This document shows positions 1 to 10,971 of a DNA stretch of 64,000 bases, piece by piece. The stretch is from Casuarius casuarius (lineage: Eukaryota; Chordata; Aves; Casuariiformes; Casuariidae), in contig PTFA01000086.1 of NCBI GenBank assembly GCA_003342895.1, positions 1 through 64,000 on the forward strand. Direction: 5' to 3'. The notes below the pieces were generated by a model. The model did not search any database. It saw only the letters and a list, made by a program, of their open reading frames with translations, and was not told the DNA's origin. Every line of letters begins with the position of its first letter. The stretch's first letter is position 1. A program made the position numbers and the translations under genes.

Positions 1-1034
1 CCCCAGTTGTTCATCCGCTCATTTTTTTTCTCACACTCCTACTCTTTATTTTGTTAGAAAAGTCGAAGTTAACTGTTAGACTGTTGTGTTCTTNAAATCA
101 GTCAATTCTGCTGCATCCNAAAGAGTTCAGTTTGAGTTTAGCTTCTGACTAAGATGAAGTAGAATTTAAAGGGGGACGTGGCACAGTCTTAGTACTTTGG
201 CTTCAAGTTGCTCCAGTACTTTCTTTTTTTGTGACAGCTCTCCATGATGCTCTATCATCTTAGCAGTTTCTCTGTCCCCTTTCTCCCCCCTCCCAGCCCT
301 TTAGCAGCTTTTGCTTGGTTTAATTTTGCCGAGTTGCTACGCATTGGTGTNGTGAAGGCGTGGCACAGCTTGCAATATTAAATCTAGTCCTGAGTTTGCT
401 ACTGTTAAAGTGAATATTTGATCTTCTGCCTGTTGTAAATGCAGGAGCTCACATGGGTTTTGTGCAGCTTTCTTTTCCCCATTTTTCTTTCTTCTCCTTC
501 TCCTAATGCCCTTATTCTGAGTTAATTGCAGTGTCTCAGAGTATAAGACAGGAAGGGCTAGTGCTATGGAAGCAGGACAAAAAGATAAAACAACTAAGAA
601 AGCAAAGCTAAGTATTACTTGATGCACTACTCTGGGAATAAAAGAGCTGGTATTCTTGAAAAGATTTCAAAACACATAAAATCCACAAAATCTGCTATGG
701 CATTGACCTTGCAAGTTTTAAGTGCTGCACTTATCTACTCCCCACCAGGCGCTATACTATCAACAGTTGCCTGAAGTGTGCAAAGTTGCTTTGTATTCGG
801 TTTGGCAGGAGCAGAGGATAGTTTTGTACTGAAAGGAAGGAAAACACCAAGAAGTGAATGGGTAAAAACCTCTTATGCCCTACATTCAAGAAAACAGGGT
901 TAAATGAAACTGAAGTGGGAACTGGATGCAAATGTACAGTTTGCAGCATTGTTAGGAGACTGCTACTCAGTGTGTGTATGACCCCATCAGTGCCTGATCA
1001 TCAGAGGAAACATATCTGTTTGGCATCTTTGCAC
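1..1034. other. Single-copy DNA, nothing recognised
   Basis: No gene, RNA or repeat is recognised here. A pyrimidine-rich patch at about 468-505 gives the antisense strand a run of Arg/Lys codons inside a 96-codon open frame (337-627, minus). That frame is explained by base composition and has no protein signature. Confidence 0.5.
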
Positions 1035-1039
1035 AGAGC

Positions 1040-1128
1040 TTTAGGGTCACATTTAGGTGCTTGGAGAAGTAACTAGCGGATTTGCTTTGAAGTCAATACG
1101 AGTCAGGGACAAAGGTACTTTTGACACT
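1040..1128. repeat. Decayed hairpin (MITE-like) element
   Basis: The segment contains TTTAGGTGCTTGG, then TTTGAAGTCAATACGAGTC, then AAGGTACTTTTGACA. These resemble a common sauropsid element family with TTTAGGTGCC, a central TTGAAGTCAATG core and an AAGTACTTTTGAAAAT end. The order fits, but identity is low and the terminal arms are not clear. The family assignment is from memory of the consensus pattern. Confidence 0.35.
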
Positions 1129-1130
1129 GT

Positions 1131-2009
1131 TGCTAGACGCATACCTGAATCTTTAGACAGATAAGTGTATTTTCACAGCTCTGTCTTGCAGCTTTTTAGC
1201 TCAGCAGTAGAGATTCAGAATTTCTGATTTAGAGATTGTAAGCTTGTACTGATAGTTGAGATAAGGGATGCTATGCTTGGCCAAGTGCTTTCTACTTAAA
1301 TCTCATTTTGTAGAAGAACATAGCAAAATACTGAAAATGTTAGCAGGTCCTCTTCTATGCTTTGGGTTTTGGTTCCCATGAAAAAAATTACTGTTTTTTG
1401 AGAAAACCAAACACTTCTTGTGACATATCAAAGTAGTTAAAAGGAAAAGAAATAAAGATTCCTTGATGATCCTATATTTCTATTTTTCCAGATCCATCCC
1501 TTGGTTATCTAAACTTCTTTCTAGTCTGTGTTTTTTTAGTTTGTTTCTGTTCCTATTTTTGCTTTCCACAATTTCCTTCCCTTCTTTTTTCATCTGCAGC
1601 CTTTCTGAAATCTGTTATTTTTCTTTATTGTTCCCTTTTCTGTGTCTTTCCTTTATGTTCTGCATCATCCGTTCAGTCACTATCGTATTTCTGTTGTCTG
1701 CTCTTCTCATAAAGAAGAAATCTCCAAACTTTTATTATTTAAGTTGGATTAGGTTGGAATTGCAAAAGGTAAATCCAGAAAGAGAACATGCCAAAGTTCA
1801 GAACATTCAGACTTGGGAGGAGAGAGGGATCTACTTTCATATCTTTATTACAACTTGTTGTTGTTATTATTTATTTAGTATTAGGGTAAGGAATGCCTAA
1901 CAGTGTGCTGTGCTCTTGTGTAGTATAGAACAACTCCTGCCTTTGTTATTTAATTAAACTTCATAAATAAAACAGTCACGGAGAGGAAGAAAGGAAAGTA
2001 TTTGTACAG
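1131..2009. other. T-rich low-complexity tract in single-copy DNA
   Basis: From about 1480 to 1720 the plus strand is strongly pyrimidine-rich. This leaves a 145-codon frame open on the plus strand (1463-1900) whose predicted protein is almost all Phe, Leu, Ser and Ile. Thymine richness alone accounts for this, so I do not call a gene. The rest of the segment holds nothing recognisable. Confidence 0.5.
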
Positions 2010-2128
2010 TGGAGAGAGCTGAGGGATTAAGAAGGGAAAAATGATTAAATGATTCCTTTCGATCAGCCAGGAAATCTGCAACCAGATCTCCTGATTCCCA
2101 TTCTGGTGTCTGACTTAATCACCTCTTT
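2010..2128 (-). repeat. MIR/CORE-SINE-like element, antisense
   Basis: Read on the plus strand the order is GAGCTGAGGGATTAAG, then GATCAGCCAGGAAATCTGCA, then CCAGATCTCCTGATTCCCA followed by TCTGGTGTC. This is the order of the reversed MIR-type consensus: gaggcacagagagattaag, then ggtcacacaggaaatctgtgg, then cagatctcctgactcccagtc. It is an old, diverged copy lying antisense to the consensus. Confidence 0.6.
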
Positions 2129-2413
2129 CCTTCCTATTTAGATCTGAGATTTTGTGCCAAACTTCTCTCCCCACTCTCTTCTGCGGTGAAGAATCAGGTA
2201 ATCATAAGCCAATCTTGAAAGTGCACTGTTTTTTAAATTTGTGGCCAAACTTGAATTAGATCTAGGAATTCACTCTGCATTTCTTATGGAAAGAGAAGAA
2301 ATCTCAGGATTCGATGTTGCTGAAGGAAAACATGAGCTGCAGAAGAATCCCTCGTCCTATGAGCAAGGCTAGCTATAGAGCCAAAGTATCTTTCCCTTGC
2401 TTAGGAATGAACA

Positions 2414-2482
2414 CCAGACCAAATTCTGGTCTGTCTTACTGACTTCCGTGCTTAAAATTCACTCCCCATTAATGATTCATTG
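2414..2482. repeat. Hairpin (MITE-like) element remnant
   Basis: The segment begins CAGACCAAATTCTG and continues with TTACTGACTTCCGTG and AAAATTCACTCC, then a GATTCATTGG core. This fits the sauropsid element type GGGCCAAATTCTG...TTACACTGGTGTAAAT...ACTCCATTGATTTCATTGG. Directly visible is a perfect 7-bp inverted repeat, CAGACCA/TGGTCTG, at 2415-2433 with a 5-nt loop. Confidence 0.4.
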
Positions 2483-2485
2483 GTA

Positions 2486-4169
2486 AAGCCGTCTGCCCAC
2501 ATAACTGTCTGAATCAAACAATTATTCCTACACAGATTACAAATTTAAAATCAAGAAGCAGGCATTCTGTCAATGGTTAAATGACTTATTTGACAATAGG
2601 CCATTCTTTCAAGAATAAAACACTCAGAGAGAAATCAGTGGGCTCAAAGGGAGGCAAAGGCTGTACGTGATGCCAAAAACTACACATGGTTCTCACATAA
2701 ATATGTCCTTAATAGTTACTCTTAATATTTGGTTGATAGATAGGTCATGAACTTCTGACACTAAAAGAGCAGAGATAATGAAACAAAGTGAGTTTTAGAA
2801 ATGGAAAGAAAGCCAGGGCATTTTTCCAATTCATTTTTTGAATGTACAGAGCTATATTTCTCTGTTTGTAGTTCAAATTCTCAAGCTTGCCAGATTTGTG
2901 AATAAGAATCTTTTGTCCTTGTCCAGTAAATATCTCGATAACTCAATAATGTGTAGAAAGAGCAGGATTGGAAAACATCAATGCAGCTAAATATTCACCA
3001 TGCCCTTCTACTAGTAACAGGAGAAGAGTTGGGATAACACAAAGATGTGATGTTAGGAGTTTTGGTGACATGATCCACTTCCAGAAGGAAATATCGCAAT
3101 TCAAATGAGGCACATTAGGTCCATTTAAACACACATCTAAAATATCAAGGGCATGGTGCTTTTAGGCAGGAATTTGAATGCAGAAATAATAGATAGCTGT
3201 GTTGCTCTCACTATAACAGTTTGAGCCATAGAAATATGGTACTTTCAGGGCCAGAATTTAGAAAAAGAACTTGTATTCCACTTAGGAACCCATGTACATC
3301 TCCAGATTTTTCAAAAAGCACATGTCAGTAAATGCTAGCTTCNTCAGCTAGCATGAAGCCTTTTTTGGAAGTTTGTCTCTCCTATAGGTGTTTGAAAAGG
3401 AGGTGAGCTCTTTTGAAAGATCTGGACATAAACATACATTACCAAAAGTCTCTAGCTGTACGCATCCTATCAATCAGATGCATGTTTTTCCAACTGGTAG
3501 TATCAAGGTTTATTGTCTATTGGTTTAAGACCATACCTAGCACTTAGAATCCTCAAACTGTAAAGCATCCAGAAGGCTTCTACAAACCACAGGATACCAT
3601 TTCCCTGTAGAATTTTTGTAGCTGTTGTATTTCACTCCACTAATTCTATCCACCCAGGGCTAGCCCTTGACCCCTCTCTCTGCACCATTCTCTGTCCCCC
3701 AAAGAGATGTCTGAAGGAGTGAGCTCCCTCCAAGCACTGCTAGAAAGAATGGCAATGACTAAAAATATATATGATATGTAGATACACATGTAGATTCTCC
3801 TAGACACGAGGCAAATCATATCCAGTCCTCAAATCTGAAGTCTAGATCGAGAAATTCTTGCAGTATGTGTTTCTTCATTGCATTCATAACTCGGGAGTTA
3901 GAGCTGGTTCTATTATCCCTTAGGTGAGACTTCTTCCAGCACCTCTCCAGCTTCTTTTCTTTTTCTTGTTCTGCTAAGGATAGGGCTCCATTCCTTTTCA
4001 AAAATAGTTGAGTGGATACTAGGCTAGTTGAACTGTATCTTTCTTCTCTGATTCATATATTTACTCTTCTCTTGAATTATGAATCTTCATATCTCTTTGG
4101 CACTGAAATAACCTACATTAATACAGCATCAGAAAATCCCTTTACTCTCGCATATAAAGGCAGTAGGGT
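2486..4169. other. Single-copy DNA, nothing recognised
   Basis: No gene or repeat family is recognised. The only structure noted is the short perfect inverted repeat at 3332-3354, listed separately. All open frames are under about 65 codons. Confidence 0.5.
3332..3354. repeat. Perfect 9-bp inverted repeat
   Basis: ATGCTAGCT at 3332-3340 and AGCTAGCAT at 3346-3354 are exact reverse complements separated by five bases, one of which is N. The pairing stops at the next base on either side. It could form a small hairpin or be chance. Confidence 0.7.
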
Positions 4170-4179
4170 AGAGTGTTGC

Positions 4180-4290
4180 TATGCCCATTTTAGTTTGAAG
4201 TAGAGGACATATATGATTTTCCCAGAATAGAGAACTGAATTCACATCTTCTACATGCTGTTTTAGCACCTAATTCATGGCCTATCTGTCC
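4180..4290 (-). repeat. MIR/CORE-SINE-like element, antisense
   Basis: Plus-strand order: TATGCCCATTTTAG, a diverged middle, TTTTCCCAGAATAGAG, CTGAATTCACATCTTC, then GCACCTAATTCATGGCCTAT. This follows the reversed SINE consensus: ccccattttacag, cttgcccaggtc, gaattcgaacccagatctcc, and the head region gctctaaccactaggccat. It is diverged, but the order is preserved over about 110 bases. Confidence 0.5.
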
Positions 4291-4409
4291 TCTTTGAAGA
4301 TTAGCTCTACTGAAAAGGATTGGACAGGTTTTGAACTTGGCCCTTGTACATAAAACGTACTTTATATTACTCCGCTAATCTGTTGTGAAATTGCAGATTG
4401 CAATGCTGA

Positions 4410-4433
4410 GAAAGAAAGAAAGAAAGAAAGAAA
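4410..4433. repeat. (GAAA)6 microsatellite
   Basis: Six uninterrupted GAAA units, followed by AAGATTGG. It is a simple tetranucleotide repeat and likely length-polymorphic. Confidence 0.95.
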
Positions 4434-4434
4434 A

Positions 4435-5171
4435 GATTGGTCATTAAAATAATTTCCAATACAGTCACCTAAGCTGTTAAATTGTGTCTTTGTCACCCAT
4501 TAAACCTGAGAACCGCTCTAGCTCAAAACACAGCCTGGGCTGGCTAGAGCAGTAATTACTCACTGTCCACGAGGTGGCTCCCTTGGCAGGTTTGTGAACC
4601 TGTCCCTGCCTCTCCTAGCCAGCCCTGGCAGCGGAGTCTTCACTTGGCTTCTTACAAAACCCAGGGTTTTAGGAAGGAGCTTGAGAATGTGCAAAGGTCC
4701 ATCTGGAGGAATGACATTTTGTCTGGATGCTAAGCTTCCTTATCACATTAGAGCTGTACCAGGCTTTTGAGGTCTTTCACTCAGCGGTATTTTCTCTCCC
4801 CATGAACTGGCAGTTTAAAAACCAGCAAATCAGGAAGAAAAGGACAGATCCTACTTTACTCTTCCTCTATCTTGATTCATTCTGCTCTCCATTTGGAGTT
4901 CTCACCTATTTTTTCAGTCTTGTATCTCCTTTTTGTATTTGTTAGTTACAAGATTGTATTTTCTCTCCCTTCTGACATAGCCTTTATTTGGCTCAACATA
5001 CATCTTTCAACCGAAGCACAGTGGGTTTATGTTCAGGCCTGTCTGTTTTGCACAGCTCAGGGGTATCTGTTCTCAAAAGCCCTTATTAAGAAACAGTTAT
5101 CTTTCCCATGCTCCTTCCTATGTGCTTTCGTCTTGTGCTACCCTCCTCCCTGAAGAGAAGATCTCTTGCTT
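4435..5171. other. Single-copy DNA, nothing recognised
   Basis: Two overlapping plus-strand open frames (4727-4945 and 4872-5153) fall in a T-rich stretch. They encode Phe/Leu/Ser-rich sequence with no recognisable domain. I do not call either a gene. Confidence 0.45.
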
Positions 5172-5227
5172 CCACTGATGTCAGCTCCGCTTTTGCCATT
5201 GACTATAATGAGGCTATGGCTTTACCA
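5172..5227. repeat. Hairpin-element core remnant
   Basis: TTTTGCCATTGACTATAATG followed by AGGCTATGGC resembles the TTTTGCCATTGACTTCAATGGGGCCAGG core shared by many sauropsid hairpin elements. Only the core is recognisable. Confidence 0.35.
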
Positions 5228-5670
5228 AAGTAGGGCAACTGTGAGCTGAGAAGCAGAGGAGAGGTGAGGAAAAGCCAAATGAGATTTCAGGAGAACATTG
5301 ATCTGAACACAGCTTACATTATTATTAGTAGAGAATGTGGTGTATCTGAAATAAATGTCTGGTTTGTCTAGTTTTTAATGGGTGGTCCCTTTGAGGTGAA
5401 TAACAGAATTCTCTCGGGCAGCAGTAACAGTGAAATCTCCCAGACAGCACATAGGAACTGTAGAAGGCAAGTAACATTCTGGAGTTAGCCCACCTACATA
5501 TCATTTGTTCCAGATGTTCAGAATAACCCCTTCTTTAAATGTTGTGACATTTAGCATGAAAGTTCACTACAATGATGAATAGTATTTTTGTTCTATTGGT
5601 CAAGACTTTGAAAGAGGTAAATAATCTTTTATATTTTCAATTAGTGCCAAACTTGAGAGACTCTGAAACG

Positions 5671-5710
5671 ACTTGGTTCTCAGAAGCCAGTGCTCAGCAG
5701 CTTCTGAAAT
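5671..5710. repeat. Hairpin-element remnant (TCAGAAGC/GCTTCTGA)
   Basis: TCAGAAGC (5680-5687) and GCTTCTGA (5700-5707) are perfect 8-bp inverted repeats around GTGCTCAGCA-like sequence. This matches the sauropsid element pattern GATTTTCAGAGGTGCTCAGCACCTCTGAAAATC in both stem and loop. Confidence 0.4.
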
Positions 5711-6734
5711 TGCAGTCTAAATGTCCTTGTTTTTTAGGGAGATGAAGGCTTCTCAGTTCCAGATTCACATTCAAAGATGGAACAATAACACCTGAGAAGA
5801 AATTATCTTCTGCTTTTAAAAACTTCTCTTCCCAAATGTGTTCACAGATTGAAGCTATATAAAGTGATTATTGTTTTGGGTACCTGTACTGGAGAATTTC
5901 TTGGAAGTATAGGTAATGCCACAAAGTACTTCACACATGATATTGAAAACATAACTGCATGGAAATCTAACAGGTGCAGCTGAGTCTTACATGGCTTGCA
6001 GATATACTACTGAGGCAAAACCAAAAACACCCCCAAACAGCTATAAATATAACAAAGATTCCCAGGACTTTGTCTACCTGCATTAAAAAGAGAGCTCCAA
6101 ATTCTTCATGTTATGCTGTAGACTGTTGTTTTTTTAACTTTTTGCAGTGTCTTCCTTTGCTGATCTGAATTCTTCCTTCGTGAAAGCACAGGACTTGGCT
6201 CTTAGTTCCATTTATCTTTACAAACCCACACCCTGAGCACAAAGTAATGCTGAAGATCACTCCCATGTCTTATCCTGCCAAATGCAAACTTTAAAGAGGT
6301 TTGGGATATGGATGTTCTTTTGTCCTGCTCAACAAACCCCTGACTGAGATAATATCCTTAGGGTTATGAAGTATTATTGAAAGGAAGCACAAGAACACTG
6401 TGCTCTAGTTCTCCTGCATGTGGCTTTAATTACAGATTCTCATGAATCCTTTTCATACCTGCTCTTAAATTTTTATACTGAAATATCTTCCACTCTGTAA
6501 TAATTCTGTTCAAATGACTTGCCAAAACTGTGTAAGAACTAACTAGACAGAATTAAGGGATCCTGGTACTACTTTTTATCTCCTTGTTTCTAATTCAGCT
6601 TGACAAACTGTGCAGAATAGTTTGAAGAACTGGGGCCTGTTATTAGTGAAAATATTTATAAATTAAAAGCAAAGGGGTTTGAGTCGCTTTCCAGCATCCT
6701 AGGTCCAATGGCTGAATTTTCACATTGAATAAAA

Positions 6735-6765
6735 CAATATCGTCATCTTATAAGATGATGTTTTG
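6735..6765. repeat. 16-bp perfect palindrome with outer arms
   Basis: TCATCTTATAAGATGA (6743-6758) is its own reverse complement. On the left, AAAACA precedes it across a six-base interruption (ATATCG); on the right, TGTTTT follows directly. The outer arms are also complementary. The shape is of a small, slightly decayed hairpin element, possibly a MITE with an indel in one arm. No family is assigned. Confidence 0.6.
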
Positions 6766-7844
6766 GGAAAACATAGGCTTCAGAATATTTTTTTTTATTC
6801 AATAATAGCAGCCCTTTGTTTCTTTTAAATAAATACTTATACAAGCATATTCTGTACAACAAGATATTGTCTGAGGCCCTAGAATGAAGTACCTCTCATT
6901 TTCCATGATTAAATTTTTCCAATCTGTTTGGTAAATGTTAACTGCTCAGGCAGTTAAGAACCTAAAATATTCTGTTTGAATATGAAGGGAGATCAGTTTC
7001 CTTTCTATAGTTGTGATATTATTCAGTGCCAGCTACACCTGAGCATCTAAGAGCAGAATCAATCCCTCTAGAAAGCAGAGGTAAAGTAAACAATACATCA
7101 AAACAAAGGGGGCATTGACACATATGCTGTAGGACAGCTGTGTTTTTGAAATGCTTACAATCAGGATAAATTTGGCTCCTCGATTCCCTTCAGGTGGCTC
7201 AGAGATTGCTGGCACAATCTGGGTTTCCTGGTGTCATAAGGATATTACAAAAATTACATGTAACAGTTGCATGCTAGCAAGATATTAGTTTTAGGTTAAA
7301 ATGATCATACCTCTTAAATTTGAGGGATGCATCTGAAGATGAGCTGGGAATGCTATTGTCCTGGAAGCTGTCATGTGCCAGGGCAAATCATTGTGTCTCA
7401 TTTGTTTTAATCTCTTTTTGACGAGGAGACTTTGTTAGTGAATTTGGCCTTGTCAATAAAAGACCAGTCGGCTTTACAGAACAGTGGATACTGCCATATT
7501 ACAATCCATGTTTTTCCAAGCAACTTGTGTGTCTTTTGTATGCTTTTATTTCGTCAATAGTTGAATCAGAGTACAGCTATTTCAGCGTGAAGAGTGGTAT
7601 TTTCAAAATAGTCAAAAGAAGTTAAGCTTGCAGCTTGCACTGAATTGGAGAGTTATGTCCCTTCATCTCTCTTGAAAATGCCAGTTTACTGCATTATTTG
7701 AGAAAAAATACAAGCAGATAACCACTGTGCAAATCTTGCCCAGAGGAGTGAAGACACCAGTACATTGTGTGGAAGGTTCAATTTTTTTGCTCTTTTTTGC
7801 TCTCNTGTAGGATTCGAGAATCCTGAGTGACCGGATAGTCTCTC

Positions 7845-7965
7845 TCTACTTCATTTTCAGATTTTGTAAAATGGGAGAATAATAATACTCTCTACTTCAG
7901 GTACTATTGTGAAGATAAATATATTACTGAGATACCACCATAATGGAGGACTGTAGAAATACCTA
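7845..7965 (+). repeat. MIR/CORE-SINE-like element, sense
   Basis: CATTTTCAGATTTTGTAAAATGGG is followed by AATAATAATACTCTCTACTTCAGG, TATTGTGAAGATAAATATATTA, a diverged block, and TAGAAATACCTAA. This is the sense order of the SINE body: cctcagtttccccatctgtaaaatgggg, aataatacttacctacctca, gttgtgaggataaattaatt, then a tail region. It is one of the clearest SINE copies in the window. Confidence 0.7.
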
Positions 7966-8416
7966 ACAGAGAGGTTGTGGTAGTAGTCTAATCTTTTATA
8001 GTGGTAATACCAGTTCCAAAATGCTGGGGAGCATTCCTGGCTGAAGACAGAATCATCTCTGGCAGCCCTGCTGAAAAGAATATCTTGTTTCTTTCAAGCA
8101 TGATTGTTGTCTTAACTCCCCCAGTTCCCTATAATCTTCCTATGATAATGTTTTACGTTTTTTCCAGGTTGCTATATTTTGTGGTATTTGGCTATGTGTA
8201 ACAGCACTGGTAGGCAGCACATTAATCTGTGCATTTTCTGGATAAAATAGATCATACTTTTAGCATGAATCTTTTCATAGTTCATTGCTGCATGTTGATT
8301 TGTTTTAGAGTAATATCAGAAGCAGAGACCTGAAATCCTGTTGTGGTAGGTTCTATAAAGATCATGCCCAGAAAAGTTTATTCTGTTTAAGAAACAGGAG
8401 AAGGTGAAGGAAGTGG

Positions 8417-8640
8417 AGTTATCTCATATGTAAAGTGAGGAACAGAACACAGAGATTATGACTTGGTTTCTCAAAGATATTTAGACACCTGTCTCTTGTT
8501 GATTGATACTGTTTTTCATGTAATAGATTAAAACTTATGGAGTGAAACAGAAGAAGCTAGAATCCTAGGCAGAAGATAGCTGCCTAAATAATTTGCCCAA
8601 AACTATACAGGAAACTGAGGTTAGAAACTGAAGAAAACTC
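8417..8640 (-). repeat. MIR/CORE-SINE-like element, antisense, interrupted
   Basis: Part one (8417-8465) reads TTATCTCATATGTAAAGTGAGG then ACACAGAGATTATGACTTGG, matching reversed ttatccccattttacagatgggg and gcacagagagattaagtgacttg. Part two (8583-8640) reads TAAATAATTTGCCCAAAAC then TACAGGAAACTGAGG, matching reversed taagtgacttgcccaaggtcacacaggaa. About 117 bases lie between the parts. The start of that gap matches a different repeat type, so the SINE appears to have been split by a later insertion. Confidence 0.55.
8466..8511. repeat. Hairpin-element remnant inside a SINE
   Basis: TTTCTCAAAGATATTTAGAC followed by ACCTGTCTC and GTTGATTGATA resembles the sauropsid element end GATTTTCAAAGGTATTTAGGCACCTAACTCCCATTGATTTCAATGG. 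It sits exactly at the break in the antisense SINE at 8417-8640. Confidence 0.4.
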
Positions 8641-8655
8641 TAATGAAATTTATAC

Positions 8656-10589
8656 TTTCATCACAAGGCTTTCTCCTGAACTGTAACGGTACTTCAGAAG
8701 GATTGGCTGGATACCACAGACAAAAATAGCATTTCTGCAGTATAGCCAAGGAAGAGGTGGTTTAAAAATAGGCCATTTTACATTCTGTGTGGCCTTGGGA
8801 ACCACATGAGCAGAGGATTTACCATCCTCGTGTACTCTGAGACTGTAGACTGAGATATAGATTTCTTTGTGGATAGACTGTTGGGATACCTCCTGTGAAA
8901 ACACTGGGGTTCCCATGGCCTGTGCTCATGGTAGCATTGGCTTTAGAGCAAAAACTTATGAGCTGTATATAACTTTTGCTTTGGGCATGGAGTCCCCGTT
9001 TTAGTAAGTTTTAAATTTTGTACAGCAATTAAGAGCCGTTTATAATCTCATGTATATAAAGTATATCTGTAGCTGCTAGCTATTTGAGAGAATTATGTTG
9101 TCAACATTACAAAAGTATTAATTATCCTGAAATTAGAACATGTCTCTGGAATTTAGCAGAAATGAACATGAGGGCTTGTCAGACTGCAGTAAACTCTAAG
9201 TGGTTCATTGGTAGCTAGCTGAGGAAAAGACTTATACAGTAGAATTTAAATGATGGGATAACCTGTAATGTTAATGTTTTAATCATTTGCTGCTTTCTTT
9301 TGCTTGATTTTATTTTTAAATTTTCTGTTATTAATTGATAAAGAGCCAGTTATTGGTAAAGGTTTTGAAAGTTGGAGGATATGTTCTGGCCTGTGCTGCT
9401 TTTTGATTAATTCTTTTCTGTCCTCTATAGTTTTTCATACTTTCCTCTCACACAGTAACAACTGTCTTCCAGGAGAGCACTCAGAAACATAATTCACATC
9501 TGTGACTTGAAGACCATTCTCATCCACCCTTGACCAATTGGACCACATTTGATTCTATACGTTTTAACTGAGTTGAAGGCTTTACTGCTATTGTTGTAGC
9601 TCTTAATCACACCCCATAAGTCTCTAACGTTACAATTCCTTGCCAAGCCATTCGAGCATTTTCAGATGGCTTACTATTTTAGTCCTACTCTTGGAGCTGA
9701 CCTTATTTGCAGAGATAAAATGGCTTGGTAGACAAAGTGTGAGTTCAAGTATTCCTATCCACAATCAATTCAGATGTAGTAAAATAGAAAAATAAATGAT
9801 GTTCTAAAAACTGATTTATTTTGCACTCATTTAAGAAATTTTCATCCGATACAAATGTGAGTGCTCATTGCGCAATGCTATGTTTCTGTGACCAAGACTA
9901 TGAGATAAATTAGTGCATGCAGAATGGGCTAAAACATCCATTGTAATCAGTCAAAACATTAAACCAACGGAGTTGTGTAGAATTTGCTTTTCTTAGTTGG
10001 CTGGGTTTATATATACATTTTTTTCAGTTTTGATTTGAGTTATGGTTTTAATTCAGTTTAGAACTGGGCCAGAACCACAGCTCTGGATCCAAATACCTGC
10101 AGCTCCTGGCCCTGACCTGAATTTTTCATCTTGAGCTCATCTCTGATTTAAAAGAACCCCCAAATTCTAGGCAAAATTCTGTCAAAACCACTAAGCCTCA
10201 TTGGCTGGAATGCCAAACCACAATTCAGCCCAGGTTTGTTTGAAAATGGACCTCAATCTATTCAAAACTGGTCACAAATTCACTTGAAAGTGGTCCAAAG
10301 GTGGATCATAATATTTACAAACTTCAGCAAATCTACCCAGAACTCAACATTTGCAATAAAACCTGAAATTTAGAGAGTTTTGTGAGGTCTTAATTTTTTT
10401 CTGCGGACATTTCATGCAGTTCTGCAAACCTGTCATGAGAACTGCACTGATTCAAAGGAAGTGTTAGTTCAGAGCACTCCTGTGCTTGAAAGTAATTCTA
10501 AAAGAGCTGAGAGAATGATGCAAATGTATCAGTTTCCTCTCTTACGCTTTTTCCATTTTTAGTGGAGTTGCTCTTGTTCTGCTCTGCAT
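8656..10589. other. Single-copy DNA with weak repeat traces
   Basis: No gene is recognised. At 10046-10290 there are repeated short forms such as AACTGGGCCAGAAC, GGCCCTGACCTGAATTT and TCAAAACTGGTCACAAATTC. They may be an old DNA-transposon remnant, but I cannot align them to a family. A palindromic C/EBP-like site at 9866-9877 is listed separately. Confidence 0.4.
9866..9877. promoter_or_regulatory. Palindromic C/EBP-type site
   Basis: CATTGCGCAATG is a perfect 12-bp palindrome that contains TTGCGCAA, the ideal C/EBP dimer site. The CpG at its centre survives in otherwise CpG-poor sequence. Function is not shown; one perfect 12-bp palindrome in 64 kb is compatible with chance. Confidence 0.25.
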
Positions 10590-10795
10590 TTTACACAATT
10601 AAAATAAAAGCCTTTGAAGTGTCTGAATTTGCATATTTTATTTTTTTCCAGAGACTTTGTCATAGCCTCTTATGCAAGTGATAGCATTAAATTGGAGCAG
10701 CACAATGAATTCCAGGAAGCGAGTAATTTTCATTAAGCTTGTTTATTTGCAGGAGCTCCATTAAATTAAGAATCCTTATCAGGATACCTCTGCAT
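10590..10795. promoter_or_regulatory. Candidate conserved regulatory element
   Basis: This stretch lacks repeat signatures and is dense in AT-rich factor sites: an octamer ATTTGCAT (10627-10634), several ATTAAA/TTAAAT blocks, GTAATTTTCATTAAGC, and a STAT-type TTCCAGGAA (10710-10718). The texture is that of vertebrate conserved non-coding elements. Conservation is inferred from appearance only. Confidence 0.3.
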
Positions 10796-10971
10796 TGATG
10801 AAACTAGCTTGACTGTTAGGTGCCTGAAGGCCTGGTCNCCTACCTGGCACCTTGGGGCCCTGGACTCTAATCATTTGTTTGGCAAGCATGGCAGATCATT
10901 AGTCCAAAACTAACATTTAACCTATTGTACAGGAACAGTCTCCATAGTAATTGAGCNTATGGGGTATAAGG

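Larger units (their letters stand above)
5237..7844. other. Mostly single-copy DNA
   Basis: Apart from the small hairpins at 5671-5710 and 6735-6765, listed separately, no gene or repeat is recognised. Open frames are short, up to about 64 codons, with no signature. Confidence 0.45.

Noticed and set aside
337..627. 96-codon minus-strand frame with an Arg/Lys run
   Set aside because: The basic run comes from a pyrimidine-rich patch at 468-505 and the rest has no signature.
1463..1900. 145-codon plus-strand frame with many hydrophobic residues
   Set aside because: It lies over a T-rich tract and its composition is explained by that. No domain or splice support.
10046..10290. Possible DNA-transposon remnant with GGGCCAGAAC and CTGGTCACAAATTC words
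   Set aside because: Word similarity only; I could not align it to a family or see inverted ends.
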